Positions 8,576 to 17,682 of a DNA stretch of 64,000 nt are shown here, piece by piece. Origin of the DNA: Halospeciosus flavus (lineage in GTDB: Archaea; Halobacteriota; Halobacteria; Halobacteriales; Halobacteriaceae); contig NZ_CP122312.1 of NCBI RefSeq assembly GCF_029814175.1, forward strand, positions 930,001 through 994,000, written 5' to 3'. The translations under genes and the position numbers were made by a program. The notes under the pieces were generated by a model. The model searched no databases. It was not told the DNA's origin and worked only from the letters and a program-made list of their open reading frames with translations. Within the stretch, counting starts at the first letter, position 1, and every line of letters begins with the position of its first letter.

Positions 8576-9220
8576 TCAGAGCGGTTCGACGAGGTCTTCC
8601 AGCGCGGCCTTCGGGTCGTCGGCCTTGGCGACGCCGCTCGCGAGGAGGACGCCCGTGGCGCCGAGTTCCGCCGCGGATTCGACGTCGTCGCCGGTCGAGA
8701 TGCCGGCGCCGCAGTAGACGTCCACGGAGTCGTCGACGGCCGCGGCGGCCTCGACGGCGTCGGTCACGACGTCCGGGTCGGCCTTGCTGACGGGCGTGCC
8801 TGTACCGATGAGTTCGGGCGGTTCGACGGCGACGGCGTCCGGGCCGAGGGCCGCGGCGGCGGCGACCTGCTCGGGGTTGTTCGCACAGACGACGGTGTCG
8901 AGGCCGACGCGTTCGGCGGCCGAGAGCGATCCGTCGATCTCGGCGAGTTTGAGGCGACGCTCGGAGTGGTTGAGGAGCGTTCCGTCGGCGCCCGCGTCGG
9001 CGACGCGTTCGGCGAGCGTGCTGCCGGTGTGGCTGCCGTGAGCCAGCGGGTCGACGTGCTGGGCCCACGTCTCGACGCCCGTCTCGGCGACGGCGCGCAG
9101 GTCGGCGGCCTGGGGCGCGACGGCGACGCGGACGCCCGACTCTTCGGCGACTTCGTGTGCGGCCTCTGCGACTTCGACCGGGTCGCAGGGGTACGCCTTC
9201 AGGTTCACGAGAACGAACAT
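8576..9220 (-). CDS. tpiA: Triosephosphate isomerase
   Basis: A 214-residue archaeal-type TIM barrel that interconverts dihydroxyacetone phosphate and glyceraldehyde 3-phosphate. It starts with the strand [11 protein letters not shown], where N and K are the family's substrate-binding residues. The electrophile histidine lies in LLNHSERR, the catalytic glutamate in [11 protein letters not shown], and the phosphate-binding end is [11 protein letters not shown] and [13 protein letters not shown]. Length agrees with the short archaeal class (about 215-225) rather than the 250-residue bacterial one. It lies 63 bases beyond the dehalogenase gene on the same strand. Confidence 0.96.
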   Translation of the reverse strand: MFVLVNLKAYPCDPVEVAEAAHEVAEESGVRVAVAPQAADLRAVAETGVETWAQHVDPLAHGSHTGSTLAERVADAGADGTLLNHSERRLKLAEIDGSLSAAERVGLDTVVCANNPEQVAAAAALGPDAVAVEPPELIGTGTPVSKADPDVVTDAVEAAAAVDDSVDVYCGAGISTGDDVESAAELGATGVLLASGVAKADDPKAALEDLVEPL

Positions 9221-9308
9221 GTGTGGACAGGGAGTGCGCTGGACGAAAAGGGTTGTGAGAAGCGGCAAAGGTGGCGTCGGCGAGTGTGGACCGAGCGCGG
9301 CCGGCCCC

Positions 9309-10409
9309 TTAGCGGAACGCGCGGTGGTACTGAATCGGTTCCTCGTTGCGGTCGAGGGCGTCGAGTTCCTGGGCGGCGTGGAGGCCGAAGTAGGGGTCGC
9401 GGAGGAACTCGCGGCCGACGATGGCCAAATCCGCACGCTCGTTGCGGACGATGGCGTCGGCCTGCTCGGCGGTGGTGATGCCGCCGACGGTGCCGACCGC
9501 CACGTCGGTCTGGCGGTTCTCGCGGACGTGTTCGGCGAGTGCGAGTTGGTAGTTCGGGCCAACCCAGTCGGGCGAGGAGTCGGGGCTGATCCCCCCGGAG
9601 GAGACGTCGATGAGGTCCGCGCCGCACTCGTAGAGGTCGTCGGCGAGGCGGGCGGACTGCTCGACGGTCCAAGAGTCGCGGCCCTCCAGCCAGTCCGTCC
9701 CCGAGATACGGACGAACACGGGCTTCTCCTCGGGCCACACCTCGCGGACGGCCTCGGTGACCTCGCGGACGAGACGGGTGCGGTTCTCGAAGCTTCCCCC
9801 ATATTCGTCGTCGCGGTCGTTCGTGACCGGCGAGAGGAACTCGTGGAGGAGGTAGCCGTGGGCCGCGTGGACTTCCGCGACCTCGAAGCCGGCGTCGAGG
9901 GCGTGCTCGGCGGCCGTGCGGAACGAGTCCACCACGTCCGCGATGTCCTCTTTCGTCATCACGCGGGTCTCCGGTGGTTCGCCCTCGTAGGGCCACGGCT
10001 TCTCGCTGGGCGCGACGACTTCCCACCCACCCTCGTCGGGGTGGACCGGTTCGCTACCCTCCCAGGGGCGGGACTTCGAGGCCTTCCGGCCGGCGTGTGC
10101 GAGTTGGATGCCGGGGACGGCACCCTGCGACTCGACGAAAGCGGTCGTGTCCGCGAGCGCCTCGGCGTGTTCCTCGGACCAGATGCCGAGGTCCTCGGGC
10201 GTGATGCGCCCGCGGGGTTCGACGGCCGTCGCCTCGGCCATCACGAGACCGGCGCCGCCGACGGCCCGCGACCCCAGGTGGACGTGGTGCCACGGCGTCG
10301 CGAGTCCGTCGCGCTCTTCGACGGAGTACTGGCACATCGGCGAGACCATCAGTCGGTTCGGAATCTCGGTCTCGCGGAGTTCGAGTGGAGTGAAGAGGTC
10401 GTCCGTCAT
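9309..10409 (-). CDS. NADH:flavin oxidoreductase, old yellow enzyme family (YqjM-like)
   Basis: A 366-residue FMN-dependent ene-reductase of the TIM-barrel type. The N-terminus [25 protein letters not shown] contains the cysteine that tunes FMN in the YqjM class. [11 protein letters not shown] carries the substrate-binding histidine, [16 protein letters not shown] the active-site loop, and [11 protein letters not shown] plus [14 protein letters not shown] the FMN phosphate site. Length fits the class. It probably reduces activated C=C bonds with NAD(P)H; the physiological substrate is not known. It lies upstream of tpiA on the same strand with an 88-base gap. Confidence 0.92.
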   Translation of the reverse strand: MTDDLFTPLELRETEIPNRLMVSPMCQYSVEERDGLATPWHHVHLGSRAVGGAGLVMAEATAVEPRGRITPEDLGIWSEEHAEALADTTAFVESQGAVPGIQLAHAGRKASKSRPWEGSEPVHPDEGGWEVVAPSEKPWPYEGEPPETRVMTKEDIADVVDSFRTAAEHALDAGFEVAEVHAAHGYLLHEFLSPVTNDRDDEYGGSFENRTRLVREVTEAVREVWPEEKPVFVRISGTDWLEGRDSWTVEQSARLADDLYECGADLIDVSSGGISPDSSPDWVGPNYQLALAEHVRENRQTDVAVGTVGGITTAEQADAIVRNERADLAIVGREFLRDPYFGLHAAQELDALDRNEEPIQYHRAFR

Positions 10410-10556
10410 CGGTCTCAGCTACCGGCGCCCGACAAAAATCACTGCCGGAGACGGGGTCGATTGCCCCATTCCGCCGACCCTCGGTGTCGGCCAATACACT
10501 TTATTTCACATCAAACCAGTACTTATTTAGTAGAAGAACCCATTGTTCTAGACACG

Positions 10557-11267
10557 ATGCCAGCAGATACAGCCGAGGGGACAGGCGGCTACGCCGAGGA
10601 GACCGCCGAGGCGTTCTCGGACGCCCTCGACGACCTCAAAGCCCAGGGGAGCACGTTGCTCCTCCTCGGACCGGTGGGTGGCGACGCGATGTACGCCGGC
10701 TGTCGTCGCCTGCTCGGCGACGAACTCGTCGAGGACCGCCGTCGGCTCTTCGTCATGACCGACGGCCAGATCGAGCACCACCAGGGCGCCAAGGCGACCT
10801 GTAAGTACCAACCGCCCGCGGACGCCCACGCCATCAACTACCGGACGCAGGCCCGGAGCGTGGCGAGCGCGACGGCGACCGACCACACGGACATCCCCGC
10901 CGAGACGGTCGAAGGCGGTCTCGACGAATTATACGACCGCATCGAGGCGGCCGTCGAACGGCTCGACGACCGGGCCGACGGACTCGAACCGGGCGAACTC
11001 CGTCTCTGTCTCGACTCCGTCGACTCCCTGCTCGCCCACGAGAATGACGAAGACGTCTTCGAGTTCCTCGACCGCGTCGAGGCGCTCGTCGACCAGTACA
11101 ACGGGATGGCCCACGTCCACCTGCCGCTGGACTTCGGGTCAGCCCCCGTCGACCAGTTCGCCGACGCCTTCGACGCTATCGTGGAGGTCGAGGCCGGCGA
11201 CAACGCGTACCGGCAGCGCTGGCACCTGCAGGACCTCGGACTATCGACTGGCTGGCTCAAGCTATAG
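10557..11267 (+). CDS. DUF7504-type haloarchaeal RecA/KaiC-like protein
   Basis: A 236-residue protein with a RecA-like core: LKAQGSTLLLLGPVGGDAMYAG occupies the position of the Walker A strand and loop but lacks the GKT/S lysine, and LRLCLDSVDSLL resembles the Walker B strand. A further strand, YNGMAHVHLPLDFG, and a basic end, RQRWHLQDL, follow. Haloarchaeal proteins of this group lie near signal-transduction genes and probably do not hydrolyse ATP. The family name is from memory and is moderately certain. An A/T run (TACTTATTTAG, near 10,520-10,530) is about 30 bases upstream and can serve as its TATA box. Confidence 0.65.
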   Translation: MPADTAEGTGGYAEETAEAFSDALDDLKAQGSTLLLLGPVGGDAMYAGCRRLLGDELVEDRRRLFVMTDGQIEHHQGAKATCKYQPPADAHAINYRTQARSVASATATDHTDIPAETVEGGLDELYDRIEAAVERLDDRADGLEPGELRLCLDSVDSLLAHENDEDVFEFLDRVEALVDQYNGMAHVHLPLDFGSAPVDQFADAFDAIVEVEAGDNAYRQRWHLQDLGLSTGWLKL

Positions 11268-11316
11268 ACTTGCCGCTACCCCCGGCTACTCCTTACACCC
11301 GCCCGAACCCTCGGGC

Positions 11317-12144
11317 ATGAGTCTCTCTACTGACGAGATAATGGAACTCAGCCTCGACCTCGTCGGCTGGGACGAGGTCCCGGGCGACAGCACCGTCTAC
11401 GTTCCCGGCGACGACGTCGAGACCGCGCTCGTCGGCATCGACCTCGAGAGCCCCGAGATCCAACTCGCCCACCGCGAGGGGTTCGACCTCGCATTAGCCC
11501 ACCACCCCGCCGGTGGCTCCTCCCGCCTCGACTTCCCCGAGGTCCTCGACCGACAGGTCGAGTTCATGACTGAGCACGGCGTCCCCGAGGACGTCGCCGA
11601 GGACGCCGTCGCCGAACTCCGTGAAGACGCCGAGTACGGCGGCCACGCCGCGAACTATCGCCACGACCCAAGCGTCGCGGAGTTCCTCGAACAGCCGTAC
11701 ATGAACATCCACCTCGCGCCGGACGAACTCGGCCGTCGGGCGTTCGTCGACGTCGTCGACGACCTCGACGCGACCGACACCGTCGCCGACCTGAAGGAGG
11801 CGTTCGAGGACGCCTTCCCCGAAATCGAGGGGGCCGCCACCGACATCGAGACCCGCGTCGGTCGCGACGACAACGACCTCGGCCGCGTCGCAGTCCACCA
11901 CGCCGCCGGGACGAACGGCGGCGCGGAGGTCGCCCGTGCCTACTTCGAGCACGGCGTCGACACCGTCATCTACATCCACGTGAACGCGAGCGACGCCCGG
12001 GAACTCCGCGAGGAGTTCGGCGACGAGAAGAACCTGGTCGTGACCGGTCACATCGCCAGCGACGCGGTCGGCATCAACGAACTCGTCGCGGAACTCGAAG
12101 CCCAGGGCGTCGAGTGTACGCGTATCTCGGGACTCTTCCCGTAG
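11317..12144 (+). CDS. NIF3/DUF34-like metal-binding protein
   Basis: The protein has 275 residues. The segment VALVGIDL, followed by FDLALAHHPAGG, matches the conserved HHP metal site of NIF3-like (DUF34) proteins, and the C-terminal end has AVHHAAGTNGGAEVARAYFEHGVDTVIYIHVNASDAREL and VTGHIASDAVGINEL with further histidines. The family is nearly universal, forms toroidal hexamers binding two metals, and has no settled cellular function despite the misleading label GTP cyclohydrolase I type 2. It follows the previous gene by 49 bases and may share its transcript. Confidence 0.75.
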   Translation: MSLSTDEIMELSLDLVGWDEVPGDSTVYVPGDDVETALVGIDLESPEIQLAHREGFDLALAHHPAGGSSRLDFPEVLDRQVEFMTEHGVPEDVAEDAVAELREDAEYGGHAANYRHDPSVAEFLEQPYMNIHLAPDELGRRAFVDVVDDLDATDTVADLKEAFEDAFPEIEGAATDIETRVGRDDNDLGRVAVHHAAGTNGGAEVARAYFEHGVDTVIYIHVNASDARELREEFGDEKNLVVTGHIASDAVGINELVAELEAQGVECTRISGLFP

Positions 12145-12159
12145 CGTCGCGTCGACTCG

Positions 12160-12471
12160 CTACTCTTCGCTCTCTTCTGCGTGTTCTGCCGCGGCTACCT
12201 CCCCTTCGTTGAGAGGGGGTTTCACCGCTTCTTCCTCCTCTTCTTCCTCCTCTTCTTCCTCTTCTTCGGCCTCCTCTTCCTCCTCGGCTTCTTCGGCCTC
12301 CGCATCTTCCTCGGCTTCCTTCCGTTCGAACTCGACGTCGCCCTCGACCTCGATTTCGAACTCGTCGGTCTCCAACTCGGCCTCGTAGGACTTGGCCTCG
12401 CTGACTTCGACTTCGAGTTCGACGTCGTCGACTTCGATCTCGATCTCGACTTCGAATTCTTCCTCGGACAT
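12160..12471 (-). CDS. Extremely acidic low-complexity protein (103 aa)
   Basis: About half of the 103 residues are glutamate, with a run of consecutive glutamates around residues 66-81 and long alternating E/V stretches at the N-terminus (EFEVEIEIEVDDVELEVEV). Such proteins stay soluble in multimolar KCl. The alternating pattern could form beta strands, the E-runs helix or disorder. Convergent with the NIF3-like gene (16 bases apart). Function not recognised; the frame is well defined by start and stop, and the opposite strand reads as a phenylalanine-rich shadow. Confidence 0.6.
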   Translation of the reverse strand: MSEEEFEVEIEIEVDDVELEVEVSEAKSYEAELETDEFEIEVEGDVEFERKEAEEDAEAEEAEEEEEAEEEEEEEEEEEEEAVKPPLNEGEVAAAEHAEESEE

Positions 12472-12513
12472 ACCCGTGGGGACGGACGGGGCGTGAAAAA
12501 ACGGTGTGGCCGT

Positions 12514-13281
12514 TCACTCGACGACGCCCACGAACGCTCGCTGGGCGGCGACCGTCTCGGCGTCGAGTTCGGCGACGAGGTCGTCCTCGGCGCGATTCAG
12601 TCCACACTTCACGCTCCCGTCCGGTCGGACGACGCGTGACTTCCCGGCGTAGACCGTCGAGCGGGCGTCGGGGACGTCGCGGCGGCCGGTACGCCCGGCG
12701 GCGACGACCCAGCGGACACCGTCGAGTGCGCGGGCACGCACGAGTAACTCCCAGTTGTCCGAGTGGGCCGCGGGCCACGCACCGACGATGAACAACGCGT
12801 CGACGCGTTCGCGAGTGAAGTGGGCGCTCTCGGCGACGAAGTTCAGGTCGTAGCAGGTCACGATACCCGCCTGGCCGACCGGCGTCTCGACGACGACGGC
12901 CTCCTCGCCGGGTTCGAGGACCTCGGACTCGCCGCCCCAGAGGTGGCGCTTGCGGTAGAACGTCCGCTCGCCGTCGGGGGTGACGTAGATGGCGACGTTG
13001 TAGCAGGCCGCGTCTGCCCGCTCTACCGCGCCGACGAGCAACGCACAGTCGTAGGCGCTCGCGAGGTCTTCGAGACGGTCGAACACGCGGTGGTCGCGCG
13101 GGAGGGCCACGTCCACGACGCGCTCGTCCGCGACGAACCCGGTGAGCGTGTACTCCGGGAAGACGGCGACGTCCACCGTGTCGGGGAGGCCGGCGAGGCG
13201 CTCGCTCACGGCCGCGAGGTTGGTCTCGACGTCGAGGTCGGCGGGAGCGAACTGACAGGCCGCGACGGTCGCTGTCGTCAT
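12514..13281 (-). CDS. Carbon-nitrogen hydrolase (nitrilase superfamily)
   Basis: A 255-residue alpha-beta-beta-alpha hydrolase that cleaves non-peptide C-N bonds in an amide or nitrile. All three catalytic residues are in place: Glu in FPEYTLTGF, Lys in YRKRHLWGG, and Cys in VTCYDLNF. The C-terminal SVVRPDGSVKC-type strand is preserved. The start at 13281 (MTTATVAACQFAP) is the usual position, and an in-frame upstream start at 13314 is less likely. It is divergent from the aldehyde dehydrogenase, with about 95 bases between the two starts. The substrate is not deducible. Confidence 0.9.
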   Translation of the reverse strand: MTTATVAACQFAPADLDVETNLAAVSERLAGLPDTVDVAVFPEYTLTGFVADERVVDVALPRDHRVFDRLEDLASAYDCALLVGAVERADAACYNVAIYVTPDGERTFYRKRHLWGGESEVLEPGEEAVVVETPVGQAGIVTCYDLNFVAESAHFTRERVDALFIVGAWPAAHSDNWELLVRARALDGVRWVVAAGRTGRRDVPDARSTVYAGKSRVVRPDGSVKCGLNRAEDDLVAELDAETVAAQRAFVGVVE

Positions 13282-13338
13282 GGTGGTCGCTGGAACGGGT
13301 TCGCTCTTCAACACCCCACATACAACTTTTTCCGAAAG

Positions 13339-13353
13339 TGAGTAAATACTTTA
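13339..13353 (+). promoter_or_regulatory. TATA box for the aldehyde dehydrogenase
   Basis: The stretch GAGTAAATACTTTA is about 30 bases before the ATG at 13377. It falls inside the region that would be coding if translation began at the upstream GTG at 13338, and so favours the downstream start. Confidence 0.5.
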
Positions 13354-13376
13354 TCGGAGGCCACCTAGATACACCT

Positions 13377-14822
13377 ATGGGACAGGAATCCATCCATCGC
13401 CGCGAGCGACTCTACATCGACGGCGAGTGGAGCGAGGGAGCGGACGTCATCGAGGTGACGGACTTAGCGGACGGGGGGTCGTTCGCCGAGGTCGCCGCCG
13501 CCGACACCGGGCAGGCCGAACGCGCGCTGGCCGCCGCCGAGCGCGTCAAACCCGCCATGCGCGAGACCACTATTCCCCAGCGCGTCGAGTGGCTCCAGAA
13601 CATCGCCGACGGCCTCGAAGACCGTAAAGAAGAACTCGCCGAGGTCATCGTCCGCGAGGCCGGCAAGCCCATCTCCTCGGCCCGTGGCGAGGTCGACTCG
13701 GCCGCCGAGCGCTTCCGCCGCGCCGTCGAAGAAGTCCGCGCCCTCAAGGGCGAGTACAGGGAAGGCACGACCGACGGCCACGAGGGCTGGCGCGCCATCG
13801 TCAAACACGAACCCATCGGCGCCGCCCTCTGTATCACTCCCTACAACTACCCACTCGCCACGACCGCACTCCAGGTCGCCCCCGCTCTCGCCGCGGGCAA
13901 CGCGGTCATCCTCAAACCCGCCAGCAAGACGCCCATCTCGGCGGCCATCCTCACCGAAATCGTCGAGGAGGCCGGCGTCCCCGCGGGCGCGTTCAACTTT
14001 GTCCCGGGGCAGGCGTCGGTCATCGGCGACAAACTCTCGGGCGACGACCGCATCAACGCCATCGCGATGACTGGCTCCTCGGGCGCCGGCAAACACGTCG
14101 CCAAGGAGTCCGGGATGGTCAACCTCCACATGGAACTCGGCGGGAACGCCCCCGCCGTCGTCTTCGAGGACGCAGACCTCGACGAGGCCGTGAGCGCGGC
14201 CGCGAAGGGCTCGGTCAAGTACGCGGGCCAGCGCTGTTCGGCCATCTCCCGCGTGGTCGTCCAGGAGTCGCTGCACGACGAACTCGTCGAGCAGTTGGAC
14301 GCGGAACTCGACGCGTGGACGGTCGGTGACCTCTTCGAAGAGGAGACAGACTTGGGGCCGGTCATCTCCGAAGACCAGGCCGAGTGGATCCAGACGCTCG
14401 TCGACGACGCGGTCGAGAAAGGTGCGGACCTGAAGCGCGGCGGCGAGTATTACGAGGCGAAAGACGGCGTGTTCGTCTACGAACCGACGCTCCTCGCGAA
14501 CGTCCCCCACGACGCTCGCATCGTCCACGAAGAGCAGTTCGGTCCGGTCGCTGCGGTCACGACCTTCGACAGCGAGGAAGACGCCCTCGAACTGGTCAAC
14601 GAGTCGGACCTCGCACTCGACGGGTCGGTGTTCACGAAGGATTACGACCGCGCGCTGCGGGTCGCCGAACGTATCGACGCGGGTGCCGTCCGCATCAACG
14701 GCGCACCTTCTCACGGTCTCGGCGACATCCCCTTCGGCGGCAACAAGGACTCCGGTATCGGCCGCGAGGGCCTCCACGAAACCATCCAGGACTTCCTCCG
14801 CAAGAAGTCCATCGTCCTCTAA
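13377..14822 (+). CDS. NAD(P)-dependent aldehyde dehydrogenase (GAPN/lactaldehyde dehydrogenase-like)
   Basis: A 481-residue ALDH-superfamily enzyme. N-terminal MGQESIHRRERLYIDGEW, cofactor-binding YNYPLATTALQVAPALAAGNAVILKPA, catalytic glutamate in MELGGNAP, catalytic cysteine in GQRCSAISR, and the C-terminal INGAPSHGLGDIPFGG together match the branch that holds non-phosphorylating glyceraldehyde-3-phosphate dehydrogenases and lactaldehyde dehydrogenases. The upstream frame (13338) overlaps the TATA box and is excluded. Which aldehyde it uses cannot be decided from sequence alone; the presence of tpiA nearby is compatible with a triose-phosphate role but is not evidence. Confidence 0.92.
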   Translation: MGQESIHRRERLYIDGEWSEGADVIEVTDLADGGSFAEVAAADTGQAERALAAAERVKPAMRETTIPQRVEWLQNIADGLEDRKEELAEVIVREAGKPISSARGEVDSAAERFRRAVEEVRALKGEYREGTTDGHEGWRAIVKHEPIGAALCITPYNYPLATTALQVAPALAAGNAVILKPASKTPISAAILTEIVEEAGVPAGAFNFVPGQASVIGDKLSGDDRINAIAMTGSSGAGKHVAKESGMVNLHMELGGNAPAVVFEDADLDEAVSAAAKGSVKYAGQRCSAISRVVVQESLHDELVEQLDAELDAWTVGDLFEEETDLGPVISEDQAEWIQTLVDDAVEKGADLKRGGEYYEAKDGVFVYEPTLLANVPHDARIVHEEQFGPVAAVTTFDSEEDALELVNESDLALDGSVFTKDYDRALRVAERIDAGAVRINGAPSHGLGDIPFGGNKDSGIGREGLHETIQDFLRKKSIVL

Positions 14823-14969
14823 ACGACTACTCACTCCCTCTCTCCTCGACGAACCTTTTTGTCGGATAGCGCGGCCACACTCGGTATTCTGTAACGACTG
14901 CCCACGGGCCGCGCGGTTGCGCGACACGCACCCTGCGGAGCCGGGGGCCGTGTGTGTCGCCTGTCCGCC

Positions 14970-16301
14970 TTACACCGAATTCTCGCCCATCTCGGCGTCC
15001 GTCGCGTGCCCGCCGCTCTCGCGGTACTCCGCCAGCGCCAGCGCTCCGCCGACCAGGACGAGACCGCCGGCGACGCCGAAGGCCGCGCGGTAGCTCACCG
15101 AGCCCGCGAGCCACCCACCGAGGAGGCTCCCGACGCCGGTCGCGACGCCGCCGAGAGCGCTGTAGGCCCCGAGCGCGTCGCCCCGGATCGCCGGCGGAGC
15201 GAGGCGAGTCACGATGGTCGTCGCGGTGACGGCGACGAACGCCCAGGTCAGCCCGACGAGCGCGAACACCGGCAGGAGCACCGCGAACGGGTCGAGCGCG
15301 AGCAGCGTAACGAACCCGACGGCCGGGAAGAGGACGACCCGAACTCCGAGCGCGCCGAGCTGGACGCGGTGGGGGCCTCGCGTCGCCGAGAGTCGACCCG
15401 CCCAGCCGTAGCCGACGGCCGAGAGCGCACTCGACACGAGGAAGAGCACGAACACGCCGTCCGACCCGATCGAGAGCGGTCCGGTGAGGAAGACCGTGAT
15501 CGGGCCGAAGAAGACCGCGAACCCGGTGAACGCGAAGAACACTGCCGCGAGGTACGCCGCGAGTTCGGGCGAGAGTCGCTTCGCGAACGCGCGCGGATCG
15601 AGTCGACGGATCGCCCAGAATGACCGCAGGCCGGCGAAGGGCGTGATTCGGAAGGCCCGTCCGGACCCACGGATGAGTCGTTCGACGGTCTCGGTCGAGC
15701 GGCCGAACCGGGCCATCGTGACGTCCGGTCGTCCGGGGAGCCACCGCCACGCGAGGACAGTCGCGACGCCCGTCGTTCCCGCCGAGAGGAAGAAGAACCA
15801 CTGCTGGGCGGTCTGGGCGTCGACGAGGCGCCCGCCGACGAGCGCGCTCCACCCCGCACCGGCGAGTAGGCCGATGAGCCAGCCGTAGCCCTGTTGCTGG
15901 TTGAGAAATCCGATGCGTCCGTCCCATCCGGCCTCGGGGACCCCGCTGACGACCAAGAGTGTCAGGACGGGCGCCGCGGCCGCGCTGGCGAAGATGAGCA
16001 ACGCGTTCGCCAGGACGACGTACCAGACGTTCTCGACGAGTGGGAGTACGCCGAAGGCGAGCGCCGACGCACCGAGACTCAGGAGGACGAACGGGCGGTA
16101 CCGACCGGTCTTCGTCGCGAGCCGCCCCCAGAGGAGCGCACTCGGGACGCCCGCGAACGCGCCCGTCGCGGCGATGAGACCGACGACGAACGGGCCGGCA
16201 CCGAGCGAGATGGCGTAGAGCGGGACGAGAATCGAGGCGGCGCCGACCGCGGCGTAGCCGGCGCTCCACGCGTAGAGCCACCGGTCCGAACTCTGTGACA
16301 C
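14970..16301 (-). CDS. MFS transporter (12-TM)
   Basis: A 443-residue integral membrane protein with twelve predicted hydrophobic segments, in two six-helix halves joined by a charged central loop near residues 190-230. The N-terminal PLYAISLGAGPFVVGLI and AFAGVPSALLWGRLATKTGRYR form the typical TM1, TM2 and loop 2-3 (G-x-L-x-D/TKxGRr) pattern of the major facilitator superfamily. The substrate is not recognisable; drug or metabolite efflux is a common role. Ends in a short acidic tail (ESGGHATDAEMGENSV). Confidence 0.82.
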   Translation of the reverse strand: MSQSSDRWLYAWSAGYAAVGAASILVPLYAISLGAGPFVVGLIAATGAFAGVPSALLWGRLATKTGRYRPFVLLSLGASALAFGVLPLVENVWYVVLANALLIFASAAAAPVLTLLVVSGVPEAGWDGRIGFLNQQQGYGWLIGLLAGAGWSALVGGRLVDAQTAQQWFFFLSAGTTGVATVLAWRWLPGRPDVTMARFGRSTETVERLIRGSGRAFRITPFAGLRSFWAIRRLDPRAFAKRLSPELAAYLAAVFFAFTGFAVFFGPITVFLTGPLSIGSDGVFVLFLVSSALSAVGYGWAGRLSATRGPHRVQLGALGVRVVLFPAVGFVTLLALDPFAVLLPVFALVGLTWAFVAVTATTIVTRLAPPAIRGDALGAYSALGGVATGVGSLLGGWLAGSVSYRAAFGVAGGLVLVGGALALAEYRESGGHATDAEMGENSV

Positions 16302-16340
16302 ACCGAGACGTCGAACGGTTCCGTCAAAGCCGTTTCGTCC

Positions 16341-17552
16341 CTAGGCGACGAGGGCGTAGAGCGTGCCGGTGCCGAGCGCGAGGTAGACCGCACCCCGCCC
16401 GAGGGCCAGTCCGCGGGCGTGTGGGTGGTCCGTGTCGACGGTGGGGTCGAAGGTCCAGCGTGTGTCACCGTTGGCCGCGTCGAAGACGTGGAGTGCCCCC
16501 TCGACCCAGGCGGCGAAGACGGCCGAATTGGCCGCCGTGTCGTGCGGTTCGCGCTCGAACTCGTGAGACCAGACGACCGCCCCGTCGTCGGCGTCGAGGG
16601 CGGTGAGAGTCTTTCCGCCGACGTACACTCTCCCGTCCGCGACGACGGGACTCGCGACAGTGGGGACGGATTGCTCCCATTGTACTTCACCTGTCGCCGA
16701 GTCGAGTGCGAGTACGGTTCCGTCCCCGGTCACCGCGTAGAGGGTGTCGCCGACGAGCGTGGCCCCGGAGACCGACTTCGACCACCGCTCGGCCCCGTCG
16801 GATAGCCCGAGCGCGTGGAGCGTCCCACGCCAGGACGCGAACGCGAGGTCGCCGCGGACGCCGACGAACTCGACGTAGATCCCCTCGACTGACTTCGACC
16901 ACCGCTCGGCCCCGTCGGGGTCGAACGCGACGAAGTTCTGGGGATAACTCGCGAACAGCGTCTCGCCGGCGACGGTGAGTTCGGGGTCGCCGACCGGCGT
17001 CGACCACAGTCGGTCGCCGCCCGTCGAGAGGCCGTAGAGGGTCTCGCCGTCCGACTGGAGGTAGTCGTCGTGGGTCGCGACGAAGACGCGCTCGGAGCCG
17101 ACCGCGGGTGCAGAGAGCATCCCCGTGCCGTCGCGGGCGAACGACCACAGTTCGTTTCCGTCGTCCAGGGCGTGGAGGGCGAAGTCGTTCCCCGAAGGAC
17201 TGGCGAAGTAGCCGGTCGTGGCGTACACCCGGTCGTCGACGACGAGCGACTGGACGCGTCGGTCGGAGGTGTAGCGCCAGCGCTCGGTGCCGTCCGGGTC
17301 GAGCGCGTAGACGGCGTCGCTCCCGAAGTAGATGCGGCCGTCGCGGACGACGAGGGCGGCGGGTTCGGTCCCAGTTTCGAGCGTCCACCGTGGCTCACCC
17401 GGTTTGGCCGGGGTGGTCGTCTGCGTCGAGGTCGTCTGCGAGGTCGTGGTGGTGGCAGCAGGCGTCGTCCCGCCGTCGGCGCCGATGCACCCGGCGCTGG
17501 CGGCGAGACCCGAACTGAGTGCGGTGAGGAGGGCGCGGCGAGTGCGGGGCAT
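16341..17552 (-). CDS. PQQ-like beta-propeller lipoprotein
   Basis: A 403-residue secreted protein. MPRTRRALLTALSSGLAASAGC is a Tat signal with lipobox, followed by a threonine-rich linker (TTSQTTSTQTTTPAKPG). The body holds seven or eight repeats of the PQQ/quinoprotein propeller blade, visible as RIYFGS-x-VYALD, NDFALHALDDGNELW, GETLYGLSTGGDRLW, VYVGGKTLTALDADDGAVVW. No catalytic quinone residues are apparent, so a binding or scaffolding role outside the cell is likelier than dehydrogenation. The start at 17552 places the arginine pair at the N-terminus; the frame also opens nine codons upstream. 39 bases from the MFS gene on the same strand. Confidence 0.8.
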   Translation of the reverse strand: MPRTRRALLTALSSGLAASAGCIGADGGTTPAATTTTSQTTSTQTTTPAKPGEPRWTLETGTEPAALVVRDGRIYFGSDAVYALDPDGTERWRYTSDRRVQSLVVDDRVYATTGYFASPSGNDFALHALDDGNELWSFARDGTGMLSAPAVGSERVFVATHDDYLQSDGETLYGLSTGGDRLWSTPVGDPELTVAGETLFASYPQNFVAFDPDGAERWSKSVEGIYVEFVGVRGDLAFASWRGTLHALGLSDGAERWSKSVSGATLVGDTLYAVTGDGTVLALDSATGEVQWEQSVPTVASPVVADGRVYVGGKTLTALDADDGAVVWSHEFEREPHDTAANSAVFAAWVEGALHVFDAANGDTRWTFDPTVDTDHPHARGLALGRGAVYLALGTGTLYALVA

Positions 17553-17682
17553 ACGCGAGTCCTCAGTCGGCGTCGGCAAGTGCCTTCGGGTGGTCGTCCG
17601 TGCACATCCGTCCCGTACAGCTAGTCGAAGACAGCATCTTTATGCTCGCGTTCCCCCACCCACGAGACAGTCGTAGTACACC

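Noticed and set aside
12074-13393. Long minus-strand open frame opposite/around the nitrilase gene
   Set aside because: Arginine-rich shadow (high-GC third positions on the other frame) of the nitrilase and acidic-protein genes.
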